A DNA stretch of 9,520 nucleotides. Source: Gammaproteobacteria bacterium UBA5338 (GTDB lineage: Bacteria; Pseudomonadota; Gammaproteobacteria; Pseudomonadales; UBA5862). How positions within the stretch are numbered: position 1 is the stretch's first letter; the number at the start of each line of letters is the position of its first letter. The notes beneath the pieces were generated by a model. The model saw only the letters and a list, made by a program, of their open reading frames with translations, ran no database searches and was not told where the DNA came from. Made by a program: the position numbers and the translations under genes. Of the stretch, positions 6,645 through 9,520 are shown one piece after another. The DNA lies in NCBI GenBank assembly GCA_002408105.1, contig DHQM01000017.1:1-9520 (forward strand). The letters are read 5' to 3'.

Positions 6645-8987
6645 GTGTCCAGGCCGTCGGGACAGCACTTCGCAACCCCTGAGCAGTCGGGGTCAGAGAA
6701 TCGACAACACCTGAGGTTGCGCCTGCGCGGTCGCGTTCAAGGCGTCGGGATGCGCCCTTGGGTGGTGCGCATGGCGCGTGACCTGGGAATTAGGGGTCAG
6801 GTGTCGAATGACAACCAGGGCGTGCTGATTGATGCCTATGGAGACGCCAAACAATTGCGCCAATTTGAGCGCCGTTTGTGGCGCAACCCCCCACCGGCCG
6901 CACGCATTGACAGCATCGAAACGGAGCCCAACTCTGGAGCACTTGTTGGCGGTTTTGATGGATTCACCATTTCCCCAAGTGACTCCGCGGGGCCTATGGC
7001 CACCGCGCCGGCGCCAGACCTGGCACTCTGCCCCGCGTGTCGGTTTGAGCTTGGCGAACCCGGGAACCGGCGGTATGGCTATGCGTTGATCGGTTGCAAC
7101 GATTGTGGACCCAGGTGGTCGATCATGGACGCAGTGCCCTGGGACCGCGAACGAAGCAGCATGGCCCAATTCGAGCCCTGTGCCGACTGTTGGAGAGAAT
7201 ACCGCGACCCCCAGAACCGGCGCTACCACAATCAGGCCATCTGCTGCCCTGCGTGTGGGCCGGACCTTGTGCTGCAAACGGCCGACGGCCGCGCTCTGGC
7301 CCATGCCGCGCGGGCGGCCGACCAAGCCGCTGGCGCGCTGCGCGGGGGGGCCATCGTGGCCGTGCAAGGCATCGGCGGGTTTCACCTGCTGGTGCGCGCC
7401 CGCGACCCCCTCGCAGTGGGCCGCCTGCGGGCCCGCAAGCAGCGACCCCATAAGCCACTGGCCATCATGTGCAGCGACCTGAGCGCGGCAGCCGAGCAGG
7501 TGTATGTCGACGCTCAAGCCGCTGCGCTGCTGAGCGCTGCCAGCGCCCCCATCGTGCTGCTCTCAAAGCGCCCGCACCAATTTGACACACACAACCTGTT
7601 GGCGCCGGACAACCCCAGGCTTGGCGTCGTGCTCGCCTACAGCCCCCTGCACTGGCTGTTGCTGCAGGCACTCGGCGAGCCCGTGGTCGTCACCAGCGGG
7701 AACCGCAGCGGTGAGCCAATCTGCATCGATCCGGCCGCGGCCCGTGAAGCCTTGGCAGACGTCGCCGACCTGTGGCTCAGCCATGACCGACCCATTCGCC
7801 ACCCGGTTGAGGACAGCGTCCTACTGCCCACCGCGAGCGGCGTGCTGACCCTGCGCCTGGGTCGGGGCTTGGTCCCCTTTGAGCTTGCGCACCCGGCGCA
7901 ACCGACCCACTGCCGACACAACACTCCGACACCACTGCTTGGCGTGGGTGGCCACCAAAAGTGCGCCCCCGCTGTGGCGGTGGGCGAGCGCTTCTGGGTG
8001 GGCTGCCCCATCGATGCACTCGGCTCGCGCTCCGCGATCGAACGGCTGGACACCACTGCCGCGGACTACCGCACCCTGTTCGGTGCGCCACAGGTGTTGG
8101 TGCGGGATCGCCACCCAGGCTACGCCAGCAGCCAATGGTGCGAGACTCAGCCGAACGTGCCACGTGTGCAGGTACAGCACCACCACGCCCATGTGGCCGC
8201 TGTACTGGTTGAGCACCGGCTCTCCGGCGAGGTCTGTGGCCTCGCCTGGGATGGCAGCGGATACGGCGAAGACGCCACCCTGTGGGGTGGCGAGGCGCTA
8301 CTGTGCGACCTGCAGCGCCACCAACGCACCGCGACCCTGCTCCCGTTCGCATTGCCAGGAGGCAACCAGGCCATCCGCGAACCACGGCGCAGTCTGGTGG
8401 GGGTCCTCGCTGCGCTCGGCCGACTCGATGCCATGCCAGCCCAGGCCGGTTGTACACCGGACGAAGCCACACTGCTCGCGCGCATGATCGAAAGACGAGT
8501 CAACAGCCCCAAGACCACCAGCATCGGCAGGCTGTTTGATGCTGTGGCCGCACTCACCGGGCTGTGCACCCATGCCGACTTCGAAGGCCAGGCGGCCCTG
8601 GCGGTGCAGCACCAGGCGGAGCTCGGTCCTCGTGGGACGGCACTGCCGTTCGGCCAATGGGTTGAGCCGGGCGGCACCCTGCGGGTGGACTGGCGCCCGG
8701 CGTTCGAAGTGCTGGTGGAAGGCGTGCAAGAGGGCGCCGCCTGCCCTCGACTCGCGGCGGACTTTCACGCCACCTTGGCGGCAGTCGCCGTGGCCATGGC
8801 ACGCCATGTGAACCGACCTCGAGTGGTGCTCGGCGGCGGCTGTTTTCAGAATCCGTTGCTGCTCGGGTTGGTGACCGAGTCCTTGCGGGCGGCGGGTTTT
8901 CACACTTACGCACCGCTGCAGCTGCCGGCCAACGATGGCGCCCTGGCGGTCGGCCAACTGGGCGTTGCCCGCGCTCAAGGATACTGA
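6645..8987 (+). CDS. hypF: Carbamoyltransferase HypF, [NiFe] hydrogenase cyanide-ligand synthesis
   Basis: HypF uses carbamoyl phosphate and ATP to load a carbamoyl group onto HypE, the source of the cyanide ligands. All domains appear in order over 780 residues: acylphosphatase (about 23-112, [13 protein letters not shown]; the usual Phe of GVGFRP is Met36), two zinc-finger units with CxxC pairs at 129/132, 151/154, 179/182 and 201/204, a YrdC-like domain (about 215-400, with KQRPHKPLA), and a Kae1-like domain with the metal site HHHAH at 512-516 and [16 protein letters not shown] after it. Near the C-terminus [13 protein letters not shown] is typical. The GTG start directly follows the hypA stop and has GAGG (6633-6636) 8 nt upstream; a later start would cut into the first acylphosphatase strand. 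HypC follows after 3 nt. Confidence 0.96.
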   Translation: MSRPSGQHFATPEQSGSENRQHLRLRLRGRVQGVGMRPWVVRMARDLGIRGQVSNDNQGVLIDAYGDAKQLRQFERRLWRNPPPAARIDSIETEPNSGALVGGFDGFTISPSDSAGPMATAPAPDLALCPACRFELGEPGNRRYGYALIGCNDCGPRWSIMDAVPWDRERSSMAQFEPCADCWREYRDPQNRRYHNQAICCPACGPDLVLQTADGRALAHAARAADQAAGALRGGAIVAVQGIGGFHLLVRARDPLAVGRLRARKQRPHKPLAIMCSDLSAAAEQVYVDAQAAALLSAASAPIVLLSKRPHQFDTHNLLAPDNPRLGVVLAYSPLHWLLLQALGEPVVVTSGNRSGEPICIDPAAAREALADVADLWLSHDRPIRHPVEDSVLLPTASGVLTLRLGRGLVPFELAHPAQPTHCRHNTPTPLLGVGGHQKCAPAVAVGERFWVGCPIDALGSRSAIERLDTTAADYRTLFGAPQVLVRDRHPGYASSQWCETQPNVPRVQVQHHHAHVAAVLVEHRLSGEVCGLAWDGSGYGEDATLWGGEALLCDLQRHQRTATLLPFALPGGNQAIREPRRSLVGVLAALGRLDAMPAQAGCTPDEATLLARMIERRVNSPKTTSIGRLFDAVAALTGLCTHADFEGQAALAVQHQAELGPRGTALPFGQWVEPGGTLRVDWRPAFEVLVEGVQEGAACPRLAADFHATLAAVAVAMARHVNRPRVVLGGGCFQNPLLLGLVTESLRAAGFHTYAPLQLPANDGALAVGQLGVARAQGY

Positions 8988-8990
8988 CCG

Positions 8991-9242
8991 ATGTGCCTTG
9001 CCGTTCCAGGAATCATTCGCCGCATTGAAGGGGAAGACCCCCTGCTGCGCACCGGAGATGTCGACTTTGGCGGCCTTTCCAGGTCTGTGGCCCTGGCCTG
9101 CGTTCCCGAAGCCCAGGTCGGCGATTGGGTGTTGGTGCACGCCGGCATTGCCATCGGCCAGCTGCGGGACGACAGCGCTGACCGTGTCCACGGCCTGCTG
9201 GCCAGCGCCCTCGCCACAACGGAGAGCGACCATGAACCTTGA
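8991..9242 (+). CDS. hypC: Hydrogenase assembly chaperone HypC/HupF
   Basis: This 83-residue protein begins [14 protein letters not shown]; after Met removal Cys2 is the residue that holds the iron centre with HypD and later docks on the large-subunit precursor. [33 protein letters not shown] is the usual small beta-barrel, followed by a short helical tail, and the length is typical. An AAGGA about 9 nt before the ATG, in the end of hypF, serves as ribosome binding site. The gene overlaps hypD by 11 nt. HypC may act only on this hydrogenase or also on others in the genome; that cannot be told here. Confidence 0.96.
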   Translation: MCLAVPGIIRRIEGEDPLLRTGDVDFGGLSRSVALACVPEAQVGDWVLVHAGIAIGQLRDDSADRVHGLLASALATTESDHEP

Positions 9243-9520
9243 CCCGCGCCAATCGGGCAGGGACCCTGACCGTGTCCGCCAACTGCTCGACGCCATTGCC
9301 GAGCGCGTGACCCGGCCGCACCGGATCATGGAAATCTGTGGCGGACAAACCCACAGCATTCTGCGCCACGGACTCGACCAACTGCTGCCGCCGGCCATCA
9401 CGCTGATTCACGGCCCTGGGTGCCCGGTGTGCGTAACACCCCCAGCGGCCATCGACCAAGCCCGGCGCATCGCACGGCGGCCCGGTGTGCTCCTGGCTTC
9501 GTTCGGCGACATGCTGCGCG
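9232..9520 (+). CDS. hypD: Hydrogenase formation protein HypD, N-terminal part (cut by the window edge)
   Basis: Ninety-six codons are present, about a quarter of the usual 370-380 residues. HypD, with HypC, is the scaffold on which the Fe(CN)2CO group is built. Conserved motifs are visible: [11 protein letters not shown] with C36, and [11 protein letters not shown] with C64 and C67, corresponding to the essential cysteines of the family, followed by SFGDMLR. GGAGAG at 9221-9226, five bases before the ATG, supports the start. It overlaps hypC by 11 nt. hypE is expected downstream by analogy, but is not in view. Confidence 0.96.
   Translation, partial: MNLDPRQSGRDPDRVRQLLDAIAERVTRPHRIMEICGGQTHSILRHGLDQLLPPAITLIHGPGCPVCVTPPAAIDQARRIARRPGVLLASFGDMLR

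Noticed and set aside
8298..9401. Long minus-strand open frame of 367 codons
   Set aside because: It is antisense to hypF, hypC and hypD, all of which have strong motifs; it spans three real genes and is a shadow.

Overview
The window is GC-rich, tightly packed bacterial DNA. It most resembles a proteobacterium (gamma- or betaproteobacterial flavour), judged by the Fpr-type ferredoxin reductase, the probable N-acetylglutaminylglutamine synthase and the style of the hyp genes. The exact organism cannot be named from the sequence alone.

Layout: (1) Positions 1-245, minus strand, hold the 5' end of an asparagine-synthetase-family gene, most like N-acetylglutaminylglutamine amidotransferase (osmoprotectant synthesis). 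(2) Positions 246-536 are a divergent intergenic region with an AT-rich core near 420-475, the likely promoter area. (3) From 537 to the right edge every gene is on the plus strand: a ferredoxin-NADP reductase (fpr); then, after a 103-nt gap, the four subunits of a group 3b NAD(P)-linked [NiFe] hydrogenase ('sulfhydrogenase') in the order beta (hydB), gamma (hydG), delta/small (hydD), alpha/large (hydA), with a small cyclic-nucleotide-binding-fold protein between beta and gamma. These are followed by a hydrogenase maturation protease, a very short HypA, HypF, HypC and the start of HypD, which runs off the edge. Neighbouring genes from hydB onward overlap or lie within 3 nt of each other, so this looks like one translationally coupled operon.

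How it works together: the large subunit carries the NiFe site and the small subunit the proximal FeS cluster. The beta subunit relays electrons through 4Fe-4S clusters to the gamma flavoprotein, which exchanges them with NAD(P)H in the cytoplasm. HypF, HypC and HypD build the Fe(CN)2CO group, HypA should help deliver nickel, and the protease clips the large-subunit tail after nickel insertion. Fpr could link the NADPH pool to ferredoxin.

The strongest oddity is HypA. It keeps the N-terminal MHE nickel-binding start and the final strand typical of the family, but the whole zinc-finger domain with its four cysteines is missing, leaving 86 residues. No hypB occurs between hypA and hypF. The second oddity is the stand-alone cyclic-nucleotide-fold protein, which has no DNA-binding domain and an altered ligand-loop region. 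The rest is a well-formed version of a known system; I see no evidence for a wholly new one.
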